Positions 8,094-17,396 of a stretch of 64,000 nucleotides of DNA are shown piece by piece (within the stretch, counting starts at the first letter, position 1; every line of letters begins with the position of its first letter). The translations under genes were made by a program, and so were the position numbers. Below the pieces are notes generated by a model. The model was given only the letters and a program-made list of their open reading frames with translations, had not been told where the DNA came from and made no database searches. This DNA is from Alphaproteobacteria bacterium (lineage in GTDB: Bacteria > Pseudomonadota > Alphaproteobacteria > GCA-2731375): contig JAJFGG010000121.1 in the NCBI GenBank assembly GCA_021776235.1, positions 18,318 through 82,317 of the forward strand, read 5' to 3'.

Positions 8094-11000
8094 TTAAACC
8101 TTGGCATATTCCAGCAATAGGTCCTTGGCGTCCACGGACATACCCGCCTTGACGCTGATCGATTTGATCTTGCCAGCGCGGGCCGCGCGGATTGCGGTTT
8201 CCATTTTCATGGCCTCAATACTCATCAGCATATCGCCAATTTCCACCGACTGGCCCGGGTTCACGGCGATGGTGCCGATGACGCCGGGCATGGGGGCGGC
8301 GACATGATCTGAGTTGCCGTCCTCGGCCTTCGGGTGGCGCTCCGCCAGCCCAGCAATTTTCCGGTTAGGGACCTTGATGGTCCGTGGTTGGCCGTTCAGT
8401 TCGAAGAAGTATCTTACGAAACCCTCCTGGTCGGTTTCACCCACCGCCTGGCTGCGGACAACCAGGCTTTTGCCCGTTTCCAGTTCGATTGAAATTTCCT
8501 CACCCGGTTGCATGCCGTAAAAGTAGGTGGCGGTGGGCAGGACGCCGACCGGGCCGAACTCGCGGCGCTGCGCCGCATAAGCGATGAAGACGTCCGGGTA
8601 CATCAGATAGGAGTTGAATTCCTCGTCGGTGATCCGCCGCGCCGCTTTCTTTTCGGCAGCCCCGCGCAGGGCGGCAAGATCCGCAGGCGGCAGATTGGCC
8701 CCGGGCCGGGCGGTCAGGGCGGCCTCTCCGGCCAGCACCTTTTGCTGCAAGGCGGCTGGAAAGCCGCCGTGAGGCTGGCCCAGCTCGCCGCGAAAAAAGG
8801 AACGCACGGATTCCGGAAAGGCGATCTCCTTCCCGGGATCCTCTATATCGGCGCGGCTGAGACCGGCGCTGACCATAAGCAGCGCCATATCGCCCACCAT
8901 CTTGGAGGAAGGCGTAACCTTGACAATGTCACCCAGCATCCGGTTGACGTCCGCATAGGCCCGGGCCACGTCGTGCCAGCGTTCCTCCAGGCCCAACGAA
9001 CGCGCCTGTTCCTTCAGGTTGGTGAACTGCCCGCCCGGCATTTCGTGCAGATATACCTCCGAGGCGCCAAAACGCAGATCGCTTTCAAAGGCCGCGTACT
9101 GCGCCCGGACGCCTTCCCAGTAATCGGAAAAGGCGCGGATCTGACCGGCGTCAAGGCCGGGATCGCGGTCCCTGCCCCGCAGGGCCTCCACCACCGAACC
9201 AAGGTTGGGTTGCGAGGTCAGGCCGGACAGGGAATCCATTGCCAGATCCACGGCGTCCGCCCCCGCCTCTGCCGCCGCCAACACACTTGCCCCCGCGATG
9301 CCTGAGGTATCGTGGGTGTGGAAATGGACCGGCAGGCCGGTTTCCTCTTTCAGGACGCGGACCAGGGTGGTGATGGCATCCGGCTTGGCCAGCCCGGCCA
9401 TATCCTTGATGCCGATAATATGGCTGCCCGCGGCAGCCAGCTCCTGGGCCATGGCAACATAGTATTTCAAATCGTATTTGGCCCGGGCGGGATCGTACAT
9501 ATCGCCGGTGTAGCAGATCGTGCCTTCAAGCAGCTTGCCGCTGTCCAGGACCGCATCCATGGCGACACGCATGTTTTCCACCCAGTTAAGGCTGTCAAAC
9601 ACCCGGAACAGATCAATACCGCCATGGGCCGCCTGTTTGACGATAGCCTGCACCACATTATCGGGATAAGTGGTGTAGCCGACCCCGTTGGCGCCGCGCA
9701 GCAGCATCTGCAACAGTATATTCGGAACCCGGGCGCGGATCTGATGCAGGCGTTCCCACGGGCATTCATTCAGGAAACGCATGGCCACATCGAACGTCGC
9801 GCCGCCCCAGCATTCCAGGCTGAATAGTTGCGGCAGGTTATGGGCATAGGCCGCCGCGACACGCACGATGTCATAACTCCGCATGCGGGTCGCCAGCAAG
9901 GATTGATGGGCATCACGCATGGTGGTGTCGGTCAGCAAAAGCCGTTGCTGATCCCGCATCCAGGCGCTGAATTGTTCCGGGCCCAGGCGGTCCAGCAATT
10001 GCCGGGTGCCAGAGGGGGGCGCATCCGTCAGGTGGGCCGGCACCAGGGGCGTTCGCGAGGTGGTCGGCATGGGCCGGCCCGCGATCTCCATGTTACCGTT
10101 GACGCTGACATCTGCGATGTAGCGCAACAACCGCGTCGCCCGGTCGCGCCGGTGGCCGAGCTTGAACAATTCCGGCGTGTCATCGATGAACCGGGTGGTG
10201 CATTTGGCGGCCTTGAAGGTGGGGTGGTTAATCAGTCCTTCGACGAATGTCAGGTTGGTGGTAACGCCACGGATGCGGAATTCCCGCAGGGCCCTGTCCA
10301 TGCGGGCAATGGCTTCTTCCGGCGTGGGCGCCCAGGCCGTGACCTTTTCCAACAGGCTGTCATAGTGGCGGGTGATCACCGCGCCGGAATAGGCCGTGCC
10401 CCCATCCAGGCGAATGCCAAAACCATTTGCCCCGCGATAGGCGGTGATACGGCCATAATCGGGAATAAAATTCTCTTCCGGGTCCTCCGTGGTGACCCGG
10501 CATTGCAGGGCGTGCCCGCGCAAATGTATATCAGCCTGCGCCGGCACGCCCGAGGCGGCCACATCGCCGATCCGGGCGCCACCGGCGATGCGGATCTGCG
10601 CCTTGACGATGTCGATGCCGGTGACTTCCTCGGTCACCGTATGTTCGACCTGAATTCGTGGATTGACCTCGATAAAATAGAATTCGCCGCTGTCGTCGTC
10701 CATCAGAAACTCGGCCGTGCCGGCGTTCACATAGCCCGATTCCCGGGCCAGACGCAGGGCGGCGAGGCAAAGGTCCGCGCGCTGATCAGCCGACAGAAAG
10801 GATGCCGGCGCCCGTTCGACGACCTTCTGGTTGCGCCGCTGGACAGAGCAATCCCGCTCGAACAGATGCACCACGTTGCCATGGTGATCGCCCAGCAGTT
10901 GCACCTCCACATGGCGGGCCCGGCGCACCAGTTTCTCCAAATAGATCTCGCCATTGCCGAACGCCGCCACGGCCTCGCGCCGGCCGGCATCGACCTCGGT

Positions 11001-11564
11001 ATCGATCTGCGTTTCGTTTTCGATGACCCGCATACCCCTGCCGCCGCCGCCCCAGGACGCTTTCAGCATCAACGGATAACCCACCGCCGCCGCCAGACGC
11101 CGCACCTCGTCCAGATCCTCGGGCAGCGGTCCGGTCGCGGGCATAACCGGCGTGCCGGCGCGCACCGCGACCTCCCGGGCCGAAACCTTGTTGCCCAGGC
11201 GGCGCATGATTTCCGGGGTCGGCCCGATAAATATGATGCCGGCGTCGGCGCAGGCTTCGGCGAATTCCGGGTTTTCCGACAGGAAGCCATAGCCGGGATG
11301 AATGGCATCCACCTGCGCCGCGCGTGCGATGCGGATCATCTCGTCGATGGACAAATAGGCCTTGATGGCGCCAAGGCCGGGGTCAAGGGCATAGGTTTCG
11401 TCGGCCTTGAAACGATGCAGTGCCAGTTTGTCCTCTTCGGCGAACACGGCAACGGTGCGTAGACCCAGCTCATTCGCCGCCCGCAACACCCGGATGGCGA
11501 TCTCACCCCGGTTTGCGACCATGATCTTGGAAATCTTGCGTGGCCTTTTGTGATCCCGGTCCAT
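8094..11564 (-). CDS. pyc: Pyruvate carboxylase
   Basis: A full-length 1156-residue single-chain pyruvate carboxylase, which carboxylates pyruvate to oxaloacetate with ATP, bicarbonate and biotin to refill the TCA cycle. Domains in order: biotin carboxylase with ATP-grasp (about 10-460; IMVANRGEIAIRVLRA, ASWGGGGRGMRV, FIEVNPRIQVEH), carboxyltransferase (about 540-810; LLTDTTMRDAHQSLLATRM, FRVFDSLNW), the connecting PYC/OADA domain, and a biotinyl domain with the acceptor Lys about 1120 in EAMKMET. Length matches the family. GGAGGG precedes the ATG. Its 3' end is duplicated at 5285-5584. Confidence 0.97.
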   Translation of the reverse strand: MDRDHKRPRKISKIMVANRGEIAIRVLRAANELGLRTVAVFAEEDKLALHRFKADETYALDPGLGAIKAYLSIDEMIRIARAAQVDAIHPGYGFLSENPEFAEACADAGIIFIGPTPEIMRRLGNKVSAREVAVRAGTPVMPATGPLPEDLDEVRRLAAAVGYPLMLKASWGGGGRGMRVIENETQIDTEVDAGRREAVAAFGNGEIYLEKLVRRARHVEVQLLGDHHGNVVHLFERDCSVQRRNQKVVERAPASFLSADQRADLCLAALRLARESGYVNAGTAEFLMDDDSGEFYFIEVNPRIQVEHTVTEEVTGIDIVKAQIRIAGGARIGDVAASGVPAQADIHLRGHALQCRVTTEDPEENFIPDYGRITAYRGANGFGIRLDGGTAYSGAVITRHYDSLLEKVTAWAPTPEEAIARMDRALREFRIRGVTTNLTFVEGLINHPTFKAAKCTTRFIDDTPELFKLGHRRDRATRLLRYIADVSVNGNMEIAGRPMPTTSRTPLVPAHLTDAPPSGTRQLLDRLGPEQFSAWMRDQQRLLLTDTTMRDAHQSLLATRMRSYDIVRVAAAYAHNLPQLFSLECWGGATFDVAMRFLNECPWERLHQIRARVPNILLQMLLRGANGVGYTTYPDNVVQAIVKQAAHGGIDLFRVFDSLNWVENMRVAMDAVLDSGKLLEGTICYTGDMYDPARAKYDLKYYVAMAQELAAAGSHIIGIKDMAGLAKPDAITTLVRVLKEETGLPVHFHTHDTSGIAGASVLAAAEAGADAVDLAMDSLSGLTSQPNLGSVVEALRGRDRDPGLDAGQIRAFSDYWEGVRAQYAAFESDLRFGASEVYLHEMPGGQFTNLKEQARSLGLEERWHDVARAYADVNRMLGDIVKVTPSSKMVGDMALLMVSAGLSRADIEDPGKEIAFPESVRSFFRGELGQPHGGFPAALQQKVLAGEAALTARPGANLPPADLAALRGAAEKKAARRITDEEFNSYLMYPDVFIAYAAQRREFGPVGVLPTATYFYGMQPGEEISIELETGKSLVVRSQAVGETDQEGFVRYFFELNGQPRTIKVPNRKIAGLAERHPKAEDGNSDHVAAPMPGVIGTIAVNPGQSVEIGDMLMSIEAMKMETAIRAARAGKIKSISVKAGMSVDAKDLLLEYAKV

Positions 11565-11648
11565 GACCGTGCCCTCCGCTAGTGTTTTACCGTTTTAGAC
11601 GGAAACGCCATGACATGGCGCCGCCAAACGCAATTTACGCGGATCCGT

Positions 11649-12623
11649 CTAACTGACCTGGTTGATCATATCCCGCAGTGCCGCCAAGGGGATACTTTGC
11701 GCTTCGCCCTTGTTGGCGGCCAGGGCGTTGGCCTGGCGCTGCAATACCCAGTTGGCGGGCGTCGGCACGCCATGCAGGCGCCCCAGCATGACGATCTCTC
11801 CATTCAGGTAGTCTGCCTCTATATTGCCCGTACCGCGCACCAGGCTCTGCCAGGACGAGCCGCCGCCCCTGTCCTGACCTTCCACCGGCGCCGATTTCAT
11901 CAGATCGTCCCGCCGCGCCGTTTCCTCTTCCGGACTGGCGCAGTCGATGCCCGCGGCCCGGAAACATGCCTCCGCCTCGGCCCGCATCAGGGCGCGGATT
12001 TCCTTCGCCTCCTCGCCCGGCGGGGACACGGCGGCCAGGGCATTGCCCAGGTTCATGATCAGCTTGCCGTATTTGAAACGCATCACCGTGGGGTTGGGAC
12101 GGGCGGAAAAATTGACGCCGTCCAGAGTTGCCGTTACCTCGGCCACCAGATCATTGCTGCCCGTTGGATAAATGCTGGCATCCAGCACGCCGGTCTTTCG
12201 GGCCGCGTGGGTCTGAACCGTGCCCGGTTCCAGGGCCATGGCCGGCAGATAGACCATCATGGCATGGACATTCTGAAACCGGCGCAGGGCCATGCGCTCG
12301 TTGGCAACCCCATTCTGGCAACAGAACAGGGGGATTTCATCGCCCGCGGCGGCCCGCAGATCATCCAGCGCCGCCTGGGTATGCTGGGATTTCATGGTCA
12401 GAATAACCACGTCGTCGGCCCGAAAGTCGATGTCTTGGGGATGACCCGCCGCCGGGATGGGCAGGGAAACGGTTTGATGGGGGGTCTGATATTGCAAGCC
12501 CCGTTCCTGGATCGCCCGCAGATGTGGCCCACGCGCGACCAGCAACACGTCCACGCCGCCTTGAAACAGCTGCGCCCCAATAACACCACCAATGCCGCCG
12601 GCACCATAAATTATGTATCGCAT
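11649..12623 (-). CDS. Ketopantoate reductase family (PanE/ApbA) oxidoreductase
   Basis: A 324-residue NADPH-dependent 2-dehydropantoate 2-reductase-like protein. It begins MRYIIYGAGGIGGVIGAQLF, the GxGxxG Rossmann motif of the family, and has the catalytic-type Lys regions TMKSQHTQAA and FKYGKLIMNLGNAL. Bacteria often encode several paralogues, so assignment as the pantothenate-pathway enzyme is not safe. The ATG at 12623 is preceded by AGGGGGA; the open frame extends 14 codons further without support. The gene is divergent, 63 bases apart, from a lactonase-like MBL protein. Confidence 0.85.
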   Translation of the reverse strand: MRYIIYGAGGIGGVIGAQLFQGGVDVLLVARGPHLRAIQERGLQYQTPHQTVSLPIPAAGHPQDIDFRADDVVILTMKSQHTQAALDDLRAAAGDEIPLFCCQNGVANERMALRRFQNVHAMMVYLPAMALEPGTVQTHAARKTGVLDASIYPTGSNDLVAEVTATLDGVNFSARPNPTVMRFKYGKLIMNLGNALAAVSPPGEEAKEIRALMRAEAEACFRAAGIDCASPEEETARRDDLMKSAPVEGQDRGGGSSWQSLVRGTGNIEADYLNGEIVMLGRLHGVPTPANWVLQRQANALAANKGEAQSIPLAALRDMINQVS

Positions 12624-12686
12624 CAACGTCCCCCTGTTGCCGGACGATGCTACACTAATGGGCAATCAGTGAGGAGAGGAATAGAC

Positions 12687-13496
12687 ATGCCCGACACCGG
12701 CCCCATCGCGCCGTATGAAATTTACGCCATCAAATACGGCGACCGCATGGGAGAGCGCGGCACCATGTTCGTCCATGGCGACCCCCACGATGCGCCCATT
12801 GCCATGGACTACTTCATCTGGGTCATACGCAATGCCGAGCGCACCATCGTCATCGACGTGGGCTATGACCGGGCGGAAGGCGAAGGCAGGGGCCGCAGCT
12901 TTCTGCGCTCGCCCATCGAAGCTTTGGCATTGCTGGATATCGACGCGGCCACGATCGAGGATGTGATCATCACCCATATGCATTATGACCACGCCGGCAA
13001 TCTGGGTCTGTTCCCCAGGGCCCGCTTTCATATTCAGGACGAGGAGATGTCGTTCGTCACCGGCCGGGCCATGACCCACCCGGCCCTGCGCCATTCCTTC
13101 AAGCTGGATGACGTACTGGAGATGGTCCGCCTGACCTATGGAGACCGGGTTGTCTTCCATGCCGGTGACGAGCAGATTGCGCCCGGCGTCACGGTGCATC
13201 ACCTGCCGGGCCATACCCGCGGCCTGCAGGCCGTGCGGGTCGAAAGCCAGCGCGGCCCGGTCGTGCTGGCCTCGGACGTGGCGCATTATTACGAATGTTT
13301 CGAACAGGGCACCCCGTTCCTGACCCACGAAAACCTGTTCGAGATGTTGGAGAGCAACCGGAAACTGCGCACCCTGGCGCCCGACGACGCCCATATCGTA
13401 CCCGGGCACGACCCGGCCGTGCTGCAACGTTACCCCGCCCCCCGCCCCGAACTGGCCGGTATCGTGGCCCGGCTGGACCTGCCGCCCAGCGGTTAG
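12687..13496 (+). CDS. N-acyl homoserine lactonase-like metallo-beta-lactamase-fold hydrolase
   Basis: A 269-residue MBL-fold protein with the zinc motif THMHYDHAGN (HxHxDH), further ligands in LPGHTRG and LASDVAHYY, and PGHDP near the end. Layout and length fit the AHL-lactonase-like family (AiiA/AttM relatives), which open lactone rings, but this family also has members with other ester or lactone substrates. GAGGAGAGGA precedes the ATG at 12687. The start lies 63 bases from the divergent PanE-like gene. A quorum-quenching role is only a possibility. Confidence 0.82.
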   Translation: MPDTGPIAPYEIYAIKYGDRMGERGTMFVHGDPHDAPIAMDYFIWVIRNAERTIVIDVGYDRAEGEGRGRSFLRSPIEALALLDIDAATIEDVIITHMHYDHAGNLGLFPRARFHIQDEEMSFVTGRAMTHPALRHSFKLDDVLEMVRLTYGDRVVFHAGDEQIAPGVTVHHLPGHTRGLQAVRVESQRGPVVLASDVAHYYECFEQGTPFLTHENLFEMLESNRKLRTLAPDDAHIVPGHDPAVLQRYPAPRPELAGIVARLDLPPSG

Positions 13497-13720
13497 AGCA
13501 GGTTCTGGTTTTGGAGTATCGCGATGTTGCCGGTGTAAATGCCGTACCTGCAAAATCATTCCTTAAAATCTGATAGTAGACCCTGACCTGGTTATCTAAT
13601 TTGTAAACTGTCACCGGAACCAATTTCTTTTGCGGTTTTGCGTCAAAGTGAAGAATCAATTTATGCTTGACAACCAGCGTGGAACATTGGAACATAGCAA
13701 GAACATTTGGATGTTGTAGT

Positions 13721-14506
13721 ATGGCAGAATCCCAAATTGAATGGACAGATGCAACTTGGAATCCTGTAGCAGGCTGCTCGCAAGCCAGCGCCGGATGCAC
13801 AAACTGCTATGCCATGCAGATGGCCCGTAGGTTAGAAGCTATGGGCGTCGAAAAGTACGAGGGGCTGACTCGCAAAAGCGGCAAAAGAACTATTTGGCGA
13901 GGGATTGTGAGGCAGGACAAAGCCTCGCTCGAAATTCCCTACAAATGGCGTAAACCACGAAAAATTTTTGTGAACTCGATGAGCGATCTCTTTCACGCGA
14001 AGGTAAGCAATAAATTCATTCTATCCGTTTGGAAGGTGATGCGCGAGACTCCGCATCATCATTATCAGATTCTGACAACACGTCCTGACCGCATGCAGCA
14101 CGCTTTACAAAATCTTATAGGCGAGATTTTACCGAATGTCTGGCTTGGAACAAGCGTGGAAGATGCGAACGTAGTTGAGCGGATCAATTATCTCCGAAAT
14201 GTGCGTGCAAATATTCGATTCGTTTCATTTGAACCTTTGATTGGGTCGGTTGGCGCAGTGGATTTGACGGGCATTCATTGGGCAATTGTCGGAGGCGAAA
14301 GCGGCGCATCTGCAAGGCCGATAAAAGAAGAATGGATAGATGAAATCCTTGAACAATGTTTGGATAATCCGACAGCATTCTTTTTCAAGCAATGGGGCAC
14401 TTGGGGTAAGGACAATAAAAAGCGGTCGAAAAAGGCGAATGGCCGAGAATATCGTGGCCGAACTTGGGATGAGATGCCTAATATTCATAATCAGCATGCT
14501 ATGTAA
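13721..14506 (+). CDS. DUF5131 (phage Gp37/Gp68) three-Cys-motif protein
   Basis: A 261-residue protein of the Gp37/Gp68 family (DUF5131). It opens with IEWTDATWNPVAGC and then a Cys cluster at residues 19, 26 and 29 (GCSQASAGCTNCYA), like a metal or Fe-S site with C-x6-C-x2-C spacing; later blocks are FVNSMSDLFHAKV, YQILTTRP, WLGTSVED, VSFEPLIG and VGGESGASARP. The layout recalls radical-SAM-like TIM barrels, but biochemical function is unknown. The family is found in phages and in chromosomal islets next to TcmP, as here 17 bases downstream. Base composition is clearly lower in GC than neighbouring genes. The upstream ribosome site is weak. Confidence 0.85.
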   Translation: MAESQIEWTDATWNPVAGCSQASAGCTNCYAMQMARRLEAMGVEKYEGLTRKSGKRTIWRGIVRQDKASLEIPYKWRKPRKIFVNSMSDLFHAKVSNKFILSVWKVMRETPHHHYQILTTRPDRMQHALQNLIGEILPNVWLGTSVEDANVVERINYLRNVRANIRFVSFEPLIGSVGAVDLTGIHWAIVGGESGASARPIKEEWIDEILEQCLDNPTAFFFKQWGTWGKDNKKRSKKANGREYRGRTWDEMPNIHNQHAM

Positions 14507-14523
14507 CAATTACAGGGGGTAAA

Positions 14524-15770
14524 TTGGCAAACAAATCTTACGATTGGGGTGACGGCGCAGAGTTGAATGAACATACAAAGCGCAAGCACAAGATTCTCAA
14601 AGAATACTTTCGCCAATATCTCATAACCCGTTGCCAACACCCGCAGCAGGAAAAATTCCGCCTTGCCGTCATTGAGGGTTTGCAGGCGCTGGTGTCTACA
14701 AATGCGGGACTTTTGGTTCTCCGCTGATTATTCTAGAAACGCTCAACGCCACAGCGAAAGAGATCAATGTTCGTCGCTCTGCTAACGGCATGCGCCCAAT
14801 TCAGATTGAGTGCTTTCTGGTCTTTAATGATGATGATCCGCTAGCGATCCTAATGCTGAAAGAAAATGCTGCTGGACTAATTGGAAAAATCAAAGAAGGT
14901 AATCAGCACCTTCATATTCAAGTAAATTTCTTCAAAAAGAAATTTGATGCGTTGTATCCGCAAATTAGGCAGATGCTGCTAGAAGGCCGCTACCCTAGCG
15001 TCTTGTTTAACCTAGACCAGTATGGGTATTCGAAAGTCAATCGGGCCACCTTGAATGATATCATGGGCTCATGGGCCTCCGCAGAGATTTTCTTAACGTT
15101 TGCAATCGAAACTTTGCTTACCTACTTGTCTACAGCCATAGAAAAGAACAGTGTGCTTTCAGGGCAACCAGACCTTCTGGGAGAAATTTACACCCATATT
15201 CAAGATGGCGGTGATGTTATCAACAAGAGGGAATGGTTGGGCATTTCGGAAAAAATCGTATTTGAAAGCCTAAAAACTATCGCCCCTTTTGTGAGCCCAT
15301 TTTCGATTCATAATCCAGAGGGATGGCGGTATTGGCTTATACACTTCGCCAATAGGGCTCGTGCGCGACAGGTCTATAACGACATACTGCACGACAATAG
15401 TACATCCCAGGCGCATTTTGGCCGATCAGGCTTAAATATGCTTGCATATAATCCTGCCGAAGAAGGGGCTCTTTATCTCTTCGACAGTGAATCAAGGGAA
15501 CTAGCCATCAAACAACTGCATGAGGATATTCCAAACCAGGTTTCAGAGCATGGTGATTCAATCAGTGTTGATGAGTTTTATTTGGGCGTGTACAAGGAAA
15601 CTGCGGCTCACAGCGGCGACATTCACAAAGTCATAATTGACAATGATGACCTAGAAGTGCTGACTCCAGCCGGAGGTGAGCGGCGGACGACGCATACAAT
15701 CAAAACAAGTGATATATTACGCTTAAAAAGACAGCGAAGTTTTTTCCCGATGTTCCCCAAGGAAAAATGA
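14524..15770 (+). pseudogene. tcmP: Three-Cys-motif partner protein TcmP, frameshifted
   Basis: The TTG at 14524, preceded by AGGGGG, starts a product reading YDWGDGAELNEHTKRKHKIL, the typical TcmP N-terminus. At about 14679-14682 the frame breaks: the expected GFAGAGVYKCG reads on in the next frame after one missing T in a T run (GGTTTGCA where GGTTTTGCA is expected). The second frame then runs without a stop through IQIECFLVFNDDD and NLDQYGYSKV to 15770. Joined, the protein would be about 415 residues. It is either a recent pseudogene or a sequencing error; no slippery-site structure was looked for beyond this run. It is partner to the DUF5131 gene. Confidence 0.8.
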
Positions 15771-15822
15771 TGGTCGTGTCTACAGAAAGGTGGGGCTCTA
15801 CTATCCGAATTCACGCCAAGCC

Positions 15823-15846
15823 GGGATCAAACGAGGCCTTGATCCC
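15823..15846. terminator. Stem-loop between convergent tcmP and pntB
   Basis: GGGATCAA at 15823-15830 pairs perfectly with TTGATCCC at 15839-15846 around an 8-base loop. It lies between the converging ends of tcmP and pntB and may act as a shared terminator or transcript-end structure. No T tract follows on either strand, so intrinsic termination is uncertain. Confidence 0.4.
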
Positions 15847-15931
15847 GTGGCCCGGCTAGCCGAACCGCCAAACCTGTAGAAACAAAGGATGGCAAGGCAA
15901 AGGCAGTAAACCTCGCACAATATGGCGATTA

Positions 15932-17386
15932 TCAACCGGCCAACTGCCCGACGACAGCCTGGATGCTGTCCTTGGCGTCGCCGAACAGCATCTGGGTGTT
16001 ATCCTTGAAAAACAGCGGATTTTCGACACCGGCATAGCCGGTGGCCATGGAGCGCTTAAGCACGATCACGGTGCCGGCATGCCAGACCTCCAGCACCGGC
16101 ATGCCGGCGATGGGACTGTTGGGGTTTTCCAGCGCGCCCGGGTTGACGATATCGTTGGCGCCGATGACAAGCACCGCGTCCGTGTCCGGGAAGTCCCGGT
16201 TGATGTCATCCATTTCCAGGACGATGTCATAGGGCACCCGGGCATCGGCCAGCAGGACGTTCATGTGCCCGGGCAGGCGCCCGGCGACGGGATGGATGGC
16301 AAAGCGCACTTTGACGCCCTGCTTGCGCAGGCGGCCGGTGAGATCGCTGACCGCGCCCTGGGCCTGCGCCACCGCCATGCCGTATCCGGGCACGATGATG
16401 ACGGACTTGGCATTGGCCAGCAACTGCGCGGTATCCTGGGTCGAGGTCGCAACCGCATCGCCATGCTCGCCTTCAACGACAGCACCGCCCTCGGTCCCGA
16501 AGCCGCCCAGAATGACATTGAGGAAGCTCCGGTTCATGGCCCGGCACATTATGTAGCTGAGGATGGCGCCGCTGGATCCGACCAGGGCGCCGGTGACGAT
16601 CAAAAGGTCGTTGCCCAGCATGAAACCAGTGGCCGCCGCGGCCCAGCCGGAATAGCTGTTCAAGACCGAAACGACGACGGGCATGTCCGCACCGCCGATG
16701 GCGAGCACAAAATGCACGCCGATAAGGCTGGCAACAATAACCGCCAACAGCAGGGCCAGCAGGCCGGTATCGGCCAGCGCCTTATGGATCAAGGCAACGT
16801 TGGAGACCGGCAGCAGGTTCAGCAGCGACACGCCCGACGTCTGCACCGCCAGATACTCGTACGCCAACCAGAGCAGAACCAACAGGGCAGTGATGTTCAC
16901 GACGTTGCGTCCGGGCAGCAACAGCGGACGGCCGGAGAGCAAGCCCTGCAGTTTGGCAAAGGCGATCAGCGAGCCGGTGAAGGTCACCGTGCCGATCAGG
17001 ACGCTGAGATAGATCTCCACCGCCAAAATGGTGAACTCGGCCGGGTTCAGGTCCGTGGGTGGACTTAAATGGCTGGCGATCGCCACCAGCACCGCGGCCA
17101 GCCCGACCAGGCTGTTCAGCATGCCGACAAGCTGTGGCATGCCGGTCATCTCGACCCGCAACGCGACGACCGCACCAATCAGACCGCCGACCAGGATCGC
17201 CGGTATCAGGATTTCATAACCCGTCACATCCTTGGCCAGCGCGGTGGCGGCAATGGCCACGACCATGCCGGCAATGCCATAGAGATTGCCGCGGCGCGCC
17301 GTTTTCTGGTGGCTCAGGCCGCCAAGACTCAGGATGAAAAGAATGCTGGCGCCGATGTAGGAAACGGCAAGTAAACCTGTCGGCAT
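15932..17386 (-). CDS. pntB: NAD(P) transhydrogenase subunit beta
   Basis: A 484-residue integral membrane subunit of proton-translocating transhydrogenase, which drives NADH + NADP+ to NAD+ + NADPH with the proton gradient. The N-terminal two thirds holds about nine membrane helices (starting [16 protein letters not shown]); the C-terminal domain III has the NADP-binding [10 protein letters not shown] motif and [12 protein letters not shown]. The ATG at 17386 gives the family N-terminus [14 protein letters not shown]. It starts 10 bases after pntA ends, so the two are co-transcribed. Confidence 0.95.
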   Translation of the reverse strand: MPTGLLAVSYIGASILFILSLGGLSHQKTARRGNLYGIAGMVVAIAATALAKDVTGYEILIPAILVGGLIGAVVALRVEMTGMPQLVGMLNSLVGLAAVLVAIASHLSPPTDLNPAEFTILAVEIYLSVLIGTVTFTGSLIAFAKLQGLLSGRPLLLPGRNVVNITALLVLLWLAYEYLAVQTSGVSLLNLLPVSNVALIHKALADTGLLALLLAVIVASLIGVHFVLAIGGADMPVVVSVLNSYSGWAAAATGFMLGNDLLIVTGALVGSSGAILSYIMCRAMNRSFLNVILGGFGTEGGAVVEGEHGDAVATSTQDTAQLLANAKSVIIVPGYGMAVAQAQGAVSDLTGRLRKQGVKVRFAIHPVAGRLPGHMNVLLADARVPYDIVLEMDDINRDFPDTDAVLVIGANDIVNPGALENPNSPIAGMPVLEVWHAGTVIVLKRSMATGYAGVENPLFFKDNTQMLFGDAKDSIQAVVGQLAG

Positions 17387-17396
17387 TGGGTGGCCC

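Noticed and set aside
9828..11462. Long open frame of 544 residues on the plus strand
   Set aside because: It lies wholly antisense to the clearly conserved biotin carboxylase half of pyc; GC-rich codon usage leaves such shadow frames open.
16079..17068. Open frame antisense to pntB
   Set aside because: No family features, and it is fully inside the well-conserved pntB coding sequence.
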